The notes beneath the pieces were generated by a model that had not been told where the DNA came from, ran no database searches, and worked only from the letters and a program-made list of their open reading frames with translations. DNA of 64,000 nucleotides from Janthinobacterium sp. BJB426 (GTDB lineage: Bacteria > Pseudomonadota > Gammaproteobacteria > Burkholderiales > Burkholderiaceae_D): the NCBI RefSeq assembly GCF_002735705.1, contig NZ_PDZL01000017.1:1-64000 (forward strand), given 5' to 3'. Each line of letters starts with the position of its first letter. Position 1 is the stretch's first letter. Both the position numbers and the translations under genes were made by a program. This document shows positions 30,788 to 41,020 of the stretch, piece by piece.

Positions 30788-31432
30788 TTAGCCCAGCTCG
30801 TCCATCGCGGGCGCGCTCAGGTGTTCGATATTTCCCCAGTGCACTAAATGCAGTTTGCCGTCGGCGTAAGAAAAACGGTTGACGCTGGCATTTTTGACCT
30901 GGAAGTCGCGCGGACTGTCGAGCGTCATGCCGACCGCCTCGCGGTAAGCGCACTCGAGCACGCCGCCGTGGGCCACGATGGCGATCGTCTGGCCGTCGTA
31001 CTGCCGGGCCCAGCGGGCGATGGCGCCATTCGCGCGCGCATAAAACTGGCGGAAACTTTCGGCCTGGCGCTCGCCCGACGGCATCACGGCATCGATCTGG
31101 CGCGATTGCCACTGCGCATACTCGTGCGGATAGCGCGCGGCAATATCCGCATACAGCAAGCCTTCGAAGGAGCCATAGCAGCGCTCGCGCAGCAAGGGAT
31201 CCGTTTGCACGGGTAAATCTTTCACGTCGGCCACGGCTTGCGCCGTCTGCTGCGCGCGCTGCAAATCGCTGGCGAGGATGGCGGCCAGCGGTTCGTCCGC
31301 CAGCGCCTGCCCCAGCGCGGCCGCTTGCGTCAGGCCCGCCTCGTTCAAGGCGATGTCGATATGGCCCTGCAGGCGGCGGCCCGCATTCCAGGCCGTTTCG
31401 CCATGGCGTATCAGTAAGATCGTGGTGCTCAT
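30788..31432 (-). CDS. Histidine phosphatase family protein
   Basis: 214 residues of the phosphoglycerate-mutase-like fold. The catalytic RHG motif appears as LIRHGETAWNAGRRLQGH, the acid/base Glu in RERCYGSFEGL, and the second catalytic His in IVAHGGVLE. It resembles GpmB/CobC-type phosphatases, but the substrate cannot be assigned. The start is 3 bases after the stop of the PEBP gene, so the two are probably translated from one message downstream of tyrS and dtd. Confidence 0.88.
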   Translation of the reverse strand: MSTTILLIRHGETAWNAGRRLQGHIDIALNEAGLTQAAALGQALADEPLAAILASDLQRAQQTAQAVADVKDLPVQTDPLLRERCYGSFEGLLYADIAARYPHEYAQWQSRQIDAVMPSGERQAESFRQFYARANGAIARWARQYDGQTIAIVAHGGVLECAYREAVGMTLDSPRDFQVKNASVNRFSYADGKLHLVHWGNIEHLSAPAMDELG

Positions 31433-31435
31433 GCT

Positions 31436-32074
31436 TTATTTCTTCAGGGTAAGTGCCAACTCGGGATTGAGCGAATAGGCGACGACGAGTTGGGCTTCGT
31501 CGAGGATGTGGCCGTACAGGGCGGCATGCGCTTGCTGCCCCGTAAAACGCTCAGGCAAGGCCAACTGTGGCACGTCGAGCGCGTACAGACGGAAGATATA
31601 GTGATGGATGCGCTCGTCGTTCCACGGCGGGCACGGGCCATCATAACCGTAATAATCGCCGGCCATGGCCGCATCGCCGGCAAACCAGGCCGTGTAGTCG
31701 TTGAGGCCCTGACGCAGCCCTGTACCAGTGCCGGCAGCCTTGCCGCGCGGGGTGATGCCGCTGGAAAATTCTCCGGCGGCAATAACCCGCATGGCAGGCG
31801 GCAAGTCGAGCAAGCTCCAGTGATAAAAGTCGCCGCGCAGCGCCGTCAGCGGCAACGCCTGGTCATCGCGGTTGGCCAGGCTGGCGTCTTGCGGCGCATC
31901 GGGGTCGATGCAGAACAGGGCGAGCGACTCGGTACCGTTGGGCACCTCATCCCAGGCCAGATGGGGATTGCGGTTGCCTGCGAGGCGCACGCGGCTGGCC
32001 GGATCGATCTCGGCAAAAGTATATTCGGCCGGCATCAGGCCGCCATCACGAAACGTCTCGCTCCACAATTTCAT
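31436..32074 (-). CDS. YbhB/YbcL-type PEBP (Raf kinase inhibitor-like) protein
   Basis: 212 residues. The phosphatidylethanolamine-binding-protein fold is marked by CIDPDAPQDA, the FYHWSLLDLPP strand and the late HHYIFRLYALD segment. It is longer than the roughly 160-180 residue YbhB form, with an insertion around GLNDYTAWFAGDAAMAGDY. No signal peptide. Function in bacteria is unclear. It lies between dtd and the histidine phosphatase in the tyrS transcription unit. Confidence 0.88.
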   Translation of the reverse strand: MKLWSETFRDGGLMPAEYTFAEIDPASRVRLAGNRNPHLAWDEVPNGTESLALFCIDPDAPQDASLANRDDQALPLTALRGDFYHWSLLDLPPAMRVIAAGEFSSGITPRGKAAGTGTGLRQGLNDYTAWFAGDAAMAGDYYGYDGPCPPWNDERIHHYIFRLYALDVPQLALPERFTGQQAHAALYGHILDEAQLVVAYSLNPELALTLKK

Positions 32075-32100
32075 CGCTTGCTCCTCTTTATAGTTTTTAT

Positions 32101-32550
32101 TTATTGCTTGGCATTCACTTGCAGCCAGAAGGTCACCGGGCCGTCGTTCGTCAGCGACACTTGCATGTCGGCACCAAACTGCCCCGTTTGCACGGTCGCA
32201 TGGCGGCTGCGCGCCTGGTCCACGAAATGCGTGAACAGGCGCAAGCCGTCCTGCGGCGCGGCCGCCGGCGTGAACGACGGGCGCGTGCCGGACTTGGTGT
32301 CGGCCGCCAAGGTGAACTGCGGCACCAGCAGCAGGCCGCCGGCCACGTCCGTCACGCTGCGGTTCATCTTGCCCGCCTCGTCGGTAAACACGCGGTAGCC
32401 GAGCAGCTTGGCCAGCAGGGCGTCTGCCTCCTTCTCGGTATCACCCCGCTCCGCGCACACGAGCACCATCAGGCCAGCGTCGATGGCGCCGATGGTGGCG
32501 CCGGCAACATCGACCTTCGCCTGCGTAACGCGCTGCAACAGCGCGATCAT
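32101..32550 (-). CDS. dtd: D-aminoacyl-tRNA deacylase
   Basis: Hydrolyses D-aminoacyl-tRNAs, including D-Tyr-tRNA, recycling mischarged tRNA. 149 residues starting [13 protein letters not shown], with the catalytic-pocket motif [10 protein letters not shown] and the C-terminal [11 protein letters not shown] (the NxGPxT motif). The ATG at 32550 overlaps the tyrS stop (ATGA), a tight coupling with the enzyme that produces its D-Tyr substrate. The long upstream frame is only the antisense-frame tail of tyrS. Confidence 0.96.
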   Translation of the reverse strand: MIALLQRVTQAKVDVAGATIGAIDAGLMVLVCAERGDTEKEADALLAKLLGYRVFTDEAGKMNRSVTDVAGGLLLVPQFTLAADTKSGTRPSFTPAAAPQDGLRLFTHFVDQARSRHATVQTGQFGADMQVSLTNDGPVTFWLQVNAKQ

Positions 32551-33812
32551 GCCGTCAAGGTGACGCGCGCGAAACTGCGCTTGCCAACTTGCAACACGAA
32601 CTGGCCGGCGTCCACTTGCAAGCCCTTGTCGCTGATGACGGCGCCATCGATGCGCACGCCGCCCTGGTCGATCTTGCGCATGGCTTCCGACGTCGACGGA
32701 CACAGGCCAGCCTGTTTCAGCAACTGCGGGATGCCCAGCGGTGCGCCGGCCAAGGTCACTTCCGGGATATCGTCGGGGATGCCGCCCTTCGAGCGGTTGA
32801 CGAAGTCGGCCAGCGCATCTTCCGCCGCCTGCTGCGAGTGGAAGCGGGCGACGATCTCTTGCGCCAGCGCAACCTTGGCGTCGCGCGGATTGCGGCCTTC
32901 CTCGACTTCACGCTTCAGCTGCGCCAGTTCGGCGATCGAGCGCCACGACAGCAGCTCGTAGTAGCGCCACATCATGACGTCGGAAATGCTCATCAGCTTG
33001 GCGAACATGGTGTTGCCAGGTTCCGTGATGCCGATGTAGTTATTCTTCGACTTGGACATTTTTTCCACGCCGTCCAAACCTTCCAGCAGCGGCATGGTCA
33101 AAATACACTGCTGCTCCTGTCCGTACTGCTTTTGCAGTTCGCGGCCCACCAGCAGGTTGAACTTCTGGTCCGTGCCGCCCAGTTCCAGGTCCGATTTCAG
33201 GGCCACCGAGTCGTAACCCTGCATCAGCGGGTACAGGAATTCATGGACGGAAATAGGAATGCCGCCCTGGAAGCGCTTGGTAAAGTCGTCGCGCTCGATC
33301 ATGCGCGCCACCGTGTAGTGGGAAGCGAGTTGGATGATGCCGCGCGCGCCCAGCGGATCGCACCACTCGGAGTTATAGCGGATTTCGGTCTTGCTGGCGT
33401 CCAGCACCAAAGATGCTTGCGCGAAATACGTCATCGCGTTAATCTCGATCTGTTCCTTGGTCAACGGCGGGCGCGTGACATTGCGGCCCGAAGGGTCGCC
33501 GATCATGGACGTGAAGTCGCCGATGAGGAAAATGACTTGATGACCGAGGTTTTGCAGCTGGCGCATCTTGTTCAGCACGACAGTGTGGCCCAGATGCAAG
33601 TCGGGTGCGGTCGGGTCCAGGCCCAGTTTGATGCGCAGTGGAACACCGGTTTTCTCGGAGCGTGCTAATTTTTGCGCAAATTCGCTTTCGATCAAGAGTT
33701 CGTCGACGCCACGCTTGGTAATCGCGAGGGCTTCTTGTACTCTGTCCGACAGCGGAAGCGCGGTCTGAGCGGCGTTAGCCTTTGTAGGCGATGCGGTGGT
33801 GTTGATTTCCAT
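32547..33812 (-). CDS. tyrS: Tyrosyl-tRNA synthetase
   Basis: Class I synthetase charging tRNA-Tyr. 421 residues: the HIGH-like [11 protein letters not shown] follows [10 protein letters not shown], the KMSKS loop reads [12 protein letters not shown], and the C-terminal S4 RNA-binding domain begins near [20 protein letters not shown]. It resembles the TyrZ/TyrRS subgroup with KMSKS rather than KFGKT. It is divergent from the M23 peptidase gene and heads a unit with dtd. Confidence 0.97.
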   Translation of the reverse strand: MEINTTASPTKANAAQTALPLSDRVQEALAITKRGVDELLIESEFAQKLARSEKTGVPLRIKLGLDPTAPDLHLGHTVVLNKMRQLQNLGHQVIFLIGDFTSMIGDPSGRNVTRPPLTKEQIEINAMTYFAQASLVLDASKTEIRYNSEWCDPLGARGIIQLASHYTVARMIERDDFTKRFQGGIPISVHEFLYPLMQGYDSVALKSDLELGGTDQKFNLLVGRELQKQYGQEQQCILTMPLLEGLDGVEKMSKSKNNYIGITEPGNTMFAKLMSISDVMMWRYYELLSWRSIAELAQLKREVEEGRNPRDAKVALAQEIVARFHSQQAAEDALADFVNRSKGGIPDDIPEVTLAGAPLGIPQLLKQAGLCPSTSEAMRKIDQGGVRIDGAVISDKGLQVDAGQFVLQVGKRSFARVTLTA

Positions 33813-33857
33813 AAAATTTGACTGTAGATCTCAAAATGGTAGTAGGTTTGCGGAGTT

Positions 33858-33866
33858 TGCTATAAT
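33858..33866 (+). promoter_or_regulatory. Extended -10 promoter for the M23 peptidase gene
   Basis: TGCTATAAT at 33858-33866 gives a perfect -10 with the TGn extension, 101 bases upstream of the ATG. No consensus -35 sits at 17 bases. The leader is A-rich (about 33888-33925). Confidence 0.6.
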
Positions 33867-33966
33867 GCTCGATCCCATCAATCTTGCCGTATGAAAACGA
33901 ACCAAAATAACAATAACAAAGAGCACTAGTTCACGAATCGTTCAAGGGCAAATTTTAACTGATTGC

Positions 33967-35334
33967 ATGAACCCTATACATAAAATCACAGGCTCACGCT
34001 TGTACACACAGTTGACGACGACACGCAAGGCACGCATTATCGGCGCGTCCGCAGTGCTGCTCGCCGTGGCCGCCTTCGGCGCGGTCGCTGTGTCGCCCAT
34101 GGCGCCCGATGCGTCTGACCTGCCGGTCACGTCCATCGCCCAGAACCTGGAAATGCCTGATCTCGCCTCGCAAATTTCCGCGATGGAACAGGTAGACCAG
34201 AATTTCACCCACGAAGAAAAAGTCCGCGCTGGCGATACCCTCGCCACCCTGCTGACACGTCTCGGCGTGGATGATCCTGTGGCCGCCAATTTCATCAAAA
34301 CCGACAAGATCGCGCGCGGCGTGATGTTGCTGAAATCGGGCAAGCGCGTGCAAGCGCAAACGTCCGAAAACGGCGACCTCAACTGGATGCGCGCCACCCT
34401 CGTCGACGGCACGGACAAATCGGTCAAGAACATCCTGATCACCCGCAAGGGCGACAAGTTCGTGGCCACGGAAGTGGCAGCCCAGCTGGAACGCCGCGTT
34501 GAAATGCACGCGCGCAAGATTACTTCCACCCTGTTCGCCGCCACCGACTCCAGCCTGGACGGCACCCGCCTGCCAGACTCGATTTCCGCGCAAATCGTGG
34601 AAATGTTCTCCACCAATATCGACTTCCGCTCCGACCTGAAACGCGGCGACTCGTTCAATGTTGTCTACGAAACATTCTGGCAAGATGGCGAATTTGTCCG
34701 AGCGGGCCGCATCCTGGCCGGTGAATTCACCAACCGCGGCACGACTTACCAATCCGTTTGGTTCGAAGACCCAGCCAGCAAGCAAGGCGGCGGTTACTAC
34801 AGTTTCGACGGCAAGTCCCTCAAAAAAGCCTTCCTGAAATCCCCTCTCGAATTCTCCCGCATCTCGTCCGGCTTCTCCATGCGCGTGCACCCGATTTCCG
34901 GCAACTGGAAAGCGCACAAGGGCATCGATTTCGCTGCAGCAACGGGCACCCCTATCCGCGCTTCGGGCGACGGCGTGGTCGATTCCGTTGGCAGCCAAAA
35001 CGGTTACGGCAATGTTGTTGTCCTGAAACACTGGGCCAACTACACCACCGCCTATGCGCACATGAGCCGCTTCGCTTCGGGCCTGAAAAAAGGTCAAAAA
35101 GTCAGCCAGGGCGATGTGATCGGCTACGTCGGCACCACCGGCTGGTCCACGGGCGCCCATTTGCACTATGAATTCCGCGTCGGCGGCGTGGCACAAGACC
35201 CAAGCAAGCTGAACGTACAAGCCCAGGCGCCATTGACGGCTGCCGAGCTGAGCCGCTTCCGCATGGTGTCCAATGACATGATGCACCGCTTCACCCTGCT
35301 GCGTCCGAACGACACGGCGCTGGCGTCGCGTTAA
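33967..35334 (+). CDS. M23-family murein peptidase (MepM-like)
   Basis: 455 residues. An N-terminal signal anchor (about 22-42: [20 protein letters not shown]) precedes a LysM-like/OapA-type region ([12 protein letters not shown]), a middle beta domain, and a C-terminal LytM domain with the zinc motifs HKGIDF and GAHLHYEFR. It cleaves peptidoglycan cross-links in the periplasm. It is transcribed divergently from tyrS and followed by anmK, which recycles anhydro-muramic acid, so both genes deal with wall turnover. Confidence 0.93.
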   Translation: MNPIHKITGSRLYTQLTTTRKARIIGASAVLLAVAAFGAVAVSPMAPDASDLPVTSIAQNLEMPDLASQISAMEQVDQNFTHEEKVRAGDTLATLLTRLGVDDPVAANFIKTDKIARGVMLLKSGKRVQAQTSENGDLNWMRATLVDGTDKSVKNILITRKGDKFVATEVAAQLERRVEMHARKITSTLFAATDSSLDGTRLPDSISAQIVEMFSTNIDFRSDLKRGDSFNVVYETFWQDGEFVRAGRILAGEFTNRGTTYQSVWFEDPASKQGGGYYSFDGKSLKKAFLKSPLEFSRISSGFSMRVHPISGNWKAHKGIDFAAATGTPIRASGDGVVDSVGSQNGYGNVVVLKHWANYTTAYAHMSRFASGLKKGQKVSQGDVIGYVGTTGWSTGAHLHYEFRVGGVAQDPSKLNVQAQAPLTAAELSRFRMVSNDMMHRFTLLRPNDTALASR

Positions 35335-35359
35335 GCAACACTGCCTTCGGGCAATATAT

Positions 35360-35395
35360 AAAGGCACCGCCCATGCAGATGGCCGGTGCCTTTGT
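35360..35395 (+). terminator. Terminator after the M23 peptidase gene
   Basis: AAAGGCACCG (35360-35369) pairs with CGGTGCCTTT (35384-35393) as a 10-bp stem, followed by GTTTT. It separates the peptidase from anmK. Confidence 0.75.
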
Positions 35396-35456
35396 TTTAT
35401 GTGCGCAGGAAAATGCGGCACAATGCATCCATCACTTACGCACGCGAGGAAACACC

Positions 35457-36548
35457 ATGCTGTATATCGGTTTAATGTCGGGCACCAGCCTGGACGGCGT
35501 CGACGGCGCGCTGGTCGACTTTTCCGACGAGGGCACGCGCAGCCTGGGCGATGCGTACATTCCTTTCCCCGCCAGCCTGCGCGCCGACCTGATGGCGTTG
35601 CAAAGTGCCGGCCAGAATGAAATCGAACGTGAAGCGCTGGCGGCAAACCAACTCGTGCGCCATTACGCCGATTGCGTCGCCATGCTTTTAGGCAACGCGG
35701 GCATAGTCGCGGACGCCATCGTCGCCATCGGCGCGCATGGCCAGACCATCCGCCACCGCCCCGAGCTGGGCTTTACGCGCCAGCTGAACAACCCGGCCCT
35801 GCTGGCTGAACTGACGGGCATCGACGTCATCGCCGACTTGCGCAGCCGCGACGTGGCGGCCGGCGGCCAGGGCGCGCCGCTGGTGCCTGCTTTTCACCAG
35901 GCCATTTTCAATTTGCCCGGCCACACGCGCGTGCTTGCCAATATCGGCGGCATCAGCAATATCAGCGTGCTGCACGCGGACGGCACGGTGACGGGCTACG
36001 ACACGGGTCCCGGCAATGCGCTGATGGATGGCTGGGTCCTGCAGCACCTGGGCCAGCCCTACGATGCCAACGGCGCCTGGGCAGCGACAGGCCAGGTCAT
36101 CCCTGCCCTGCTGGCGGAATTGCTCAACGACCCGTATTTTGACTTGCCGGCGCCAAAAAGCACGGGACGCGACCTGTTCCATGCCGACTGGCTGAATAGC
36201 AAGCTGAGCAACTATCCGCTGGCCAAGCCTGCCGACGTGCAGGCGACCCTGACGCAGCTGACGGCCGCCAGCCTGGCGCACGCCATCTTGCGCGACGGGG
36301 CAACGGCGGAAACGGTCTATGTATGTGGCGGCGGCGCGCAGAACGCCAGCCTGATGGCGGCGCTGGCCCGGCAATTGCCGGGCATGGCGGTGGAATCGAC
36401 TGCAGCCCTGGGCGTGGCGCCGAGCCAGGTCGAGGCGCTGGCGTTCGCCTGGCTGGCCTGGCGTTTTACGCAACGCAAGCCGGGCAATTTACCCACGGTG
36501 ACGGGTGCGCAGGGGTTGCGGGTACTGGGAGCGCTGTACCCACGTTGA
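35457..36548 (+). CDS. anmK: Anhydro-N-acetylmuramic acid kinase
   Basis: Phosphorylates and opens 1,6-anhydroMurNAc for cell-wall recycling. 363 residues starting [17 protein letters not shown], with the [11 protein letters not shown] segment, the [12 protein letters not shown] beta strand and the C-terminal [14 protein letters not shown]. The ATG at 35457 has GAGGA seven bases upstream; upstream in-frame codons overlap the terminator region and are not used. Confidence 0.96.
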   Translation: MLYIGLMSGTSLDGVDGALVDFSDEGTRSLGDAYIPFPASLRADLMALQSAGQNEIEREALAANQLVRHYADCVAMLLGNAGIVADAIVAIGAHGQTIRHRPELGFTRQLNNPALLAELTGIDVIADLRSRDVAAGGQGAPLVPAFHQAIFNLPGHTRVLANIGGISNISVLHADGTVTGYDTGPGNALMDGWVLQHLGQPYDANGAWAATGQVIPALLAELLNDPYFDLPAPKSTGRDLFHADWLNSKLSNYPLAKPADVQATLTQLTAASLAHAILRDGATAETVYVCGGGAQNASLMAALARQLPGMAVESTAALGVAPSQVEALAFAWLAWRFTQRKPGNLPTVTGAQGLRVLGALYPR

Positions 36549-36573
36549 CATGGAATAACTATTCCAGAAACAC

Positions 36574-36605
36574 AAATAGCGGATCATCGATCCGCTATTT
36601 TCTTG
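36574..36605. terminator. Terminator between anmK and erpA
   Basis: AAATAGCGGATC-ATC-GATCCGCTATTT is a perfect 12-bp stem with a 3-base loop, followed by TTCTT on the plus strand. It ends anmK and lies between convergent genes. Confidence 0.85.
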
Positions 36606-36622
36606 CTTGCCCAGTTTAGTAC

Positions 36623-36985
36623 TTAAACGGAGAACGAAGAACCGCAACCGCAGGTCGACGTCGCGGTCGGATTCTTGATCACGAACTGCGCGCCTTCCAG
36701 GTCATCCTTGTAGTCGATTTCCGCGCCGACCAGGTACTGGTAGCTCATGGAATCGATCAACAGCTGGACGCCGTTCTTGACCATGGTGGTGTCATCTTCG
36801 TTGACGATTTCGTCGAAGGTGAAACCGTACTGGAAACCGGAGCAGCCGCCACCCTGCACGAAGACGCGCAATTTCAGGTCGGGATTGCCTTCTTCTTCGA
36901 TCAGCTGCGCGACTTTTTCAGCGGCGCTATCGGTAAAGATAATAGGGGAAGGGATCACATCTTGCATTTCAGCGACGGCATTCAT
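36623..36985 (-). CDS. erpA: Iron-sulfur cluster insertion protein ErpA
   Basis: A-type carrier delivering Fe-S clusters to apo-enzymes, including those of isoprenoid synthesis. About 120 residues with the three conserved cysteines: [10 protein letters not shown] and the C-terminal STCGCGSSF. The ATG at 36985 has GTAGGAG at good spacing; a GTG at 36994 would overlap that ribosome binding site and is unlikely. Confidence 0.95.
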   Translation of the reverse strand: MNAVAEMQDVIPSPIIFTDSAAEKVAQLIEEEGNPDLKLRVFVQGGGCSGFQYGFTFDEIVNEDDTTMVKNGVQLLIDSMSYQYLVGAEIDYKDDLEGAQFVIKNPTATSTCGCGSSFSV

Positions 36986-37083
36986 ATCAGGCACTCCTAC
37001 TAGAAAACATTAAGTCATTATAGACTGTTGGCGCAACTCGCGCTGCGGCCGCCGCTGATGCGGCTGGACGGTGTTGTTCCTGC

Positions 37084-37482
37084 TCACATTTCCGATACGG
37101 CCAGGTGCAGCACGGGGTCGGCGCTGTCGTGCCGGCTGAGCTTGCCCTGCACCAGGGCGCCGCTGTGCATTTCCAGCACCTTGTAATAGACCTCTCCTAC
37201 AATGCGGGCTTTTGGCTGGATTTCAAGCATTTCGGACACATACACGGGGCCATTGATCTCGCCGCTGACGACCAGGCTCGAGCAGCGCACCTCGCCATCG
37301 ATGCGGCCCGCCTCGCCCAGCACCACATACGTGGGCTCGCCCGGCTCGCCCGTGACATTGCCGCGCACATGGCCGTCGATGCGCAGGCCGCCGCAAAACA
37401 GCAAGTCGCCCTCGATCCGCGTGGCAGCGCCGATCAGGGTATCGATGGGGTTTTTCGCGTTGCGCTCGAACATGAACGTCAT
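37084..37482 (-). CDS. Bactofilin-family cytoskeletal protein
   Basis: About 132 residues of polymer-forming bactofilin fold: DTLIGAATRIEGDLLFCGG, then the repeating short strands of a right-handed beta-helix (IDGHVRGNV, AGRIDGEVRCSSLVVSGEI, ARIVGEVYYKVLEM, SGALVQGKL). Bactofilins polymerise without nucleotides and position wall-synthesis or envelope proteins. I chose the ATG at 37482; an ATG at 37473 is possible. It lies between argC and erpA on the same strand. Confidence 0.9.
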   Translation of the reverse strand: MTFMFERNAKNPIDTLIGAATRIEGDLLFCGGLRIDGHVRGNVTGEPGEPTYVVLGEAGRIDGEVRCSSLVVSGEINGPVYVSEMLEIQPKARIVGEVYYKVLEMHSGALVQGKLSRHDSADPVLHLAVSEM

Positions 37483-37563
37483 CCTGTCGGGGTACGTGGC
37501 AGTCCAATTTATCACAGGTCCGGCAAAAAGGCGCCGGACCTGCGCAAGCACAGTCGCGTATCG

Positions 37564-38601
37564 TTACGGCAGCAGGGCGATGTGTTGCAAACCGGCCGTT
37601 TCTTTCAAGCCAAACATCAAGTTCATGCATTGCACGGCCTGGCCGGACGCGCCCTTGACCAGATTGTCCTGCACCACCAGTACGATGACGGTATTGCCGC
37701 CTTCAGGACGGTGCAAGGCCAGGCGCAACATGTTCGAACCGCGCGTGGAGCGGGTTTCCGGATGCGAGCCGAAAGGCATCACGTCGACGAAAGGCTCGTC
37801 CTTGTATTGCTCTTCGAACAATGCTTGCAGCTCTTCATTGCTGACATCCTTGTTCAGCTGCGCGTACAGGGTCGAATGCATGCCGCGGATCATCGGCACC
37901 AGGTGCGGCGTGAAGGTCAGCGCCACTTTCTCATCCGTGAAACGCTGCAATTGCGCCGTCGTTTCCGGCAGGTGGCGGTGACCCGCCACGCCATAGGCCT
38001 TGAAGCTGTCGCTGCTTTCCGAGAACAGGATACCGATTTCCGCCTTGCGGCCGGCGCCCGACACGCCCGACTTGCAGTCGGCGATCAAGCCGCCCGCGTT
38101 GACCAGGCCCGCCTTGAGCAGCGGGTAAAAACCCAGCTGCATGGTGGTCGGGTAGCAACCGGGGTTGGCGATCAGCTTCGCTTGCTTGATGTCTTCACGG
38201 TTCAGCTCCGGCAAACCGTACACGGCTTGCTCGATCAGCTCTGGCGCCGTATGGGGAATCTTGTACCACTGCTCGAACTTGGCCTGGTCTTTCAGACGGA
38301 AGTCGGCGGCCAGGTCGATGACTTTCACGCCGGCGGCCAGCAGGGCTGATGCTTGTGCCATCGCAACACCATGCGGGGTGGCAAAGAAGACCACGTCGCA
38401 CTGCTCCAGATTGGCTTTATCGGGCGAGGAAAACGCCAGTTTCACGTGGCCACGCAGGGAAGGATACATGTCAGCAACGGGCAAGCCATCTTCCTTGCGC
38501 GAGGTAATCGCCGTCAACTCGACATCTGGATGGGTAGCGAGCAAGCGCAGCAATTCCACGCCCGTGTATCCAGTGCCGCCGACGATGCCAACTTTGATCA
38601 T
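37564..38601 (-). CDS. argC: N-acetyl-gamma-glutamyl-phosphate reductase
   Basis: NADPH-dependent third step of arginine synthesis. 345 residues: Rossmann [17 protein letters not shown] at the N-terminus, the catalytic Cys in [23 protein letters not shown], and HRHLPET. The length matches the longer class. Other arg genes are not nearby. It lies downstream of rpsI-rplM with a terminator between. Confidence 0.96.
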   Translation of the reverse strand: MIKVGIVGGTGYTGVELLRLLATHPDVELTAITSRKEDGLPVADMYPSLRGHVKLAFSSPDKANLEQCDVVFFATPHGVAMAQASALLAAGVKVIDLAADFRLKDQAKFEQWYKIPHTAPELIEQAVYGLPELNREDIKQAKLIANPGCYPTTMQLGFYPLLKAGLVNAGGLIADCKSGVSGAGRKAEIGILFSESSDSFKAYGVAGHRHLPETTAQLQRFTDEKVALTFTPHLVPMIRGMHSTLYAQLNKDVSNEELQALFEEQYKDEPFVDVMPFGSHPETRSTRGSNMLRLALHRPEGGNTVIVLVVQDNLVKGASGQAVQCMNLMFGLKETAGLQHIALLP

Positions 38602-38702
38602 GTTCTTTCCTTGTGTATAGAGTGCATAAAGATGAGGGGAAATGCTCCCCCTGCGGGTTTTCCGCGTATTTTACAGCGCAACGGCGTATCCCGCTGAAAT
38701 GC

Positions 38703-38737
38703 AAAAAAGCCGCGAGACCGAAGTCCAGCGGCTTTTC
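38703..38737 (-). terminator. Terminator after rplM-rpsI
   Basis: On the minus strand AAAAGCCGCT pairs with GCGGCTTTTTT, giving an A/T-flanked GC stem ending in a T run about 35-70 bases past the rpsI stop. A second small hairpin (CAGCACC/GGTGCTG, about 38741-38760) lies between. Confidence 0.8.
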
Positions 38738-38771
38738 GACCAGCACCCCGGAAGGTGCTGTAGCGTAGAAA

Positions 38772-39164
38772 TTAACGCTTCGAGAATTGCTTTGCGCGAC
38801 GTGCTTTGCGCAGACCAACTTTTTTACGCTCGACTTCACGTGCATCGCGGGTCACGAAGCCGGCTTTCGCCAGTTCCGGTTTCAACGCTGCATCGTAGTC
38901 GATCAGAGCGCGGGTGATGCCGTGACGAACTGCACCAGCCTGGCCCGACTCACCGCCGCCATGGACGTTGACTTTGATGTCGAAACGCTCGACATTGCCG
39001 GTCAGTTCCAGTGGTTGACGGATGACCATCAGACCCGTTTCGCGCGAAAAGTATTCGTTTGCTGGTTTGCCGTTAACAACGATCAAGCCTGTGCCAACTT
39101 TGATAAAAACCCGAGCCACTGCACTTTTGCGACGGCCGGTTCCATAATTGTAATTACCGATCAT
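38772..39164 (-). CDS. rpsI: 30S ribosomal protein S9
   Basis: 130 residues. Characteristic [17 protein letters not shown] start, [20 protein letters not shown] centre and basic tail ending [17 protein letters not shown], which reaches the decoding P site. It is 9 bases downstream of rplM in the universal L13-S9 operon. Confidence 0.98.
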   Translation of the reverse strand: MIGNYNYGTGRRKSAVARVFIKVGTGLIVVNGKPANEYFSRETGLMVIRQPLELTGNVERFDIKVNVHGGGESGQAGAVRHGITRALIDYDAALKPELAKAGFVTRDAREVERKKVGLRKARRAKQFSKR

Positions 39165-39173
39165 GTCAGTTCC

Positions 39174-39602
39174 TTAGAGAACAAGTGCTTTAGGTTGCTG
39201 AGCAGCGTGCGGATGGGAACCTTCCGCGTACACTTTCAGCTTCTTGATCATTGCGTAGCCGAGTGGGCCTTTAGGCAACATGCCCTTGACCGCTTTCTCA
39301 AGCGCGCGACCTGGAAAACGCTGTTGCATTTTCTGGAAGTTGGTTTCGTAGATGCCGCCTGGATAGCCAGAGTGACGGTAGTAAATTTTCTCAGTAGCTT
39401 TGGTACCGGTCACACGCAGTTTGCCTGCGTTGATGACGACGATAAAGTCGCCGGTATCGACGTGAGGAGTAAATTCTGGTTTGTGTTTGCCGCGCAGTCG
39501 GAGTGCCACTTCGCTGGCAACACGTCCGAGGACTTTGTCCGTCGCGTCAACCACGAACCAATCGCGCTGGACTTCATGTCCTTTAGCGGAAAATGTTTTC
39601 AT
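39174..39602 (-). CDS. rplM: 50S ribosomal protein L13
   Basis: 142 residues: [20 protein letters not shown] start, [10 protein letters not shown] and the [19 protein letters not shown] signature. First gene of the L13-S9 operon. A TATACT -10-like box on the minus strand near 39704-39709 would leave a leader of about 95 bases, where autoregulatory binding could occur as in E. coli L13; this is inference. The 225-bp gap to the divergent OsmC gene holds promoters only. Confidence 0.98.
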   Translation of the reverse strand: MKTFSAKGHEVQRDWFVVDATDKVLGRVASEVALRLRGKHKPEFTPHVDTGDFIVVINAGKLRVTGTKATEKIYYRHSGYPGGIYETNFQKMQQRFPGRALEKAVKGMLPKGPLGYAMIKKLKVYAEGSHPHAAQQPKALVL

Positions 39603-39827
39603 GTTGACTTCCTAATAGATTACACGCTCAAATGGTGGTTCCGCCGATGCTGCTATGCGGACTCTGCCTTATTTACTTTTCCTGAGCGAACGGAAAGCCG
39701 ACAAGTATAAGCGGCTTTGGCTTGCCGCGTCAAGCCGCAATCGAGGCCGGCTGCGGGCCGGCGGGCGGCACATGGATGGGCATTCCTCTATTACAATACA
39801 AAACGCTTACAATTTTCGGAGAGTACG

Positions 39828-40250
39828 ATGGAATGCAAAGTCAGCTGGAATGGCCCGTCGGGCATGAGTTTTCGGGCAGAAACGGGTTCCGGCCACCTGG
39901 TGACCATGGATGGCGCGCCCGATGGCGGCGGCCACAACCTGGCGCCACGCCCCATGGAAATGGTCTTGCTGGGCACGGGCGGCTGCACTGCCTATGACGT
40001 GGTGCTGATCCTGAAACGCGGACGCGAAGCCGTCAGTGGCTGCGAAGTGACCCTGAAGGCCGACCGCGCCGACACCGATCCGAAAGTGTTTACCAAGATC
40101 CACTTCCACTTCACCGTGCGGGGCAAGGCCCTGAAACCGACGGCCGTGGAACGGGCCGTGGCCTTGTCGCATGACAAATATTGCTCGGCGTCGATCATGC
40201 TGGCCAAAACGGCGGAGATTACACATTCCTTTGAAATCATCGAGGAATAA
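39828..40250 (+). CDS. OsmC-family peroxide-reductase-like protein
   Basis: 140 residues. Both redox-active cysteines are visible: one in LLGTGGCTAYDVVLIL and one in HDKYCSASIMLAKTAEI. OsmC/Ohr proteins reduce organic peroxides by a thiol mechanism; this one resembles the YhfA branch more than Ohr. The ATG at 39828 has CGGAGAG upstream. Two TACAAT boxes (39792-39797 and 39808-39813) lie just upstream. A clear terminator follows. Confidence 0.92.
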   Translation: MECKVSWNGPSGMSFRAETGSGHLVTMDGAPDGGGHNLAPRPMEMVLLGTGGCTAYDVVLILKRGREAVSGCEVTLKADRADTDPKVFTKIHFHFTVRGKALKPTAVERAVALSHDKYCSASIMLAKTAEITHSFEIIEE

Positions 40251-40255
40251 TGCAG

Positions 40256-40279
40256 GGCGCTCCACGGAGCGCCTTTTTT
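40256..40279 (+). terminator. Terminator after the OsmC gene
   Basis: GGCGCTC (40256-40262) pairs with GAGCGCC (40267-40273) around a 4-base loop, followed by TTTTTT. It starts 6 bases after the stop and lies before the convergent coq7. Confidence 0.88.
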
Positions 40280-40288
40280 ATCGCTTAT

Positions 40289-40948
40289 TTATATGTAATA
40301 CGCGGTTTTCGTCATCACTTTACCCATGATGCCCATCAGCGCCTTGACGGGCGCCGGCGTATCGATGGCGCCCAGCCGCTGGGCCGCAGCGCCGTGCTCC
40401 ACTTCATCGATGGCCATCTGTCTCACGATGGCGCGCGACTTTGCGTCCTGCGGCGGCAATTCCTGCAAGTGGCTGGCCAGGTGCGCTTCCACCTGGCGTT
40501 CCGTTTCCACCACGAAACCCAGGCTGCGGCCGTCGCCCATGCGCGCGGCGATGGTGCCCAGCGCAAACGAACCCGCATACCACAGGGGATTGAGCAGGCT
40601 CAGACGCGAGCCCAGCTCCGTCAGGCGCTGCGCCGTCCAGGCCAAATGATCTTCCTCTTCGCGTCCCGCTTCGTCGAACTGGGCGCGGATGGCCGGGCTA
40701 TGCGCATAGCGCGCCTGCGAGTTGTACAGGGCTTGCGCGCACACTTCGCCCACATGGTTGACGCGCATCAAGCCGGCGCTGTGGCGCTGTTCGGCCGGGC
40801 TCAGCTGCGCATCGGGCGCATGTGCGGCCGGCGTGGGGCGCGAAGCGGAGGCCACGCCAGCCATGACGCGCAGGGCCTTGTCGGCGCCAACAATCAAACG
40901 ATCCAGGGGGTCAAAGTGGCGGTTCGCGGTCATCGTGGCTATGCTCAT
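40289..40948 (-). CDS. coq7: Demethoxyubiquinone hydroxylase
   Basis: Diiron monooxygenase performing the last hydroxylation of ubiquinone synthesis. About 219 residues with the ferritin-like carboxylate motifs: [33 protein letters not shown] and the C-terminal MAIDEVEHG. The start is uncertain: ATG at 40948 or 40933 ([15 protein letters not shown]). The N-terminal 60 residues include a low-complexity Ala/Pro/Ser linker. Confidence 0.93.
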   Translation of the reverse strand: MSIATMTANRHFDPLDRLIVGADKALRVMAGVASASRPTPAAHAPDAQLSPAEQRHSAGLMRVNHVGEVCAQALYNSQARYAHSPAIRAQFDEAGREEEDHLAWTAQRLTELGSRLSLLNPLWYAGSFALGTIAARMGDGRSLGFVVETERQVEAHLASHLQELPPQDAKSRAIVRQMAIDEVEHGAAAQRLGAIDTPAPVKALMGIMGKVMTKTAYYI

Positions 40949-41020
40949 GAGTAGTAAAGCATGAATTATAGGACGATCAGGGCCAGCAGTCCCCACGCCG
41001 CGCGCAGGGTGAACGGGGCT

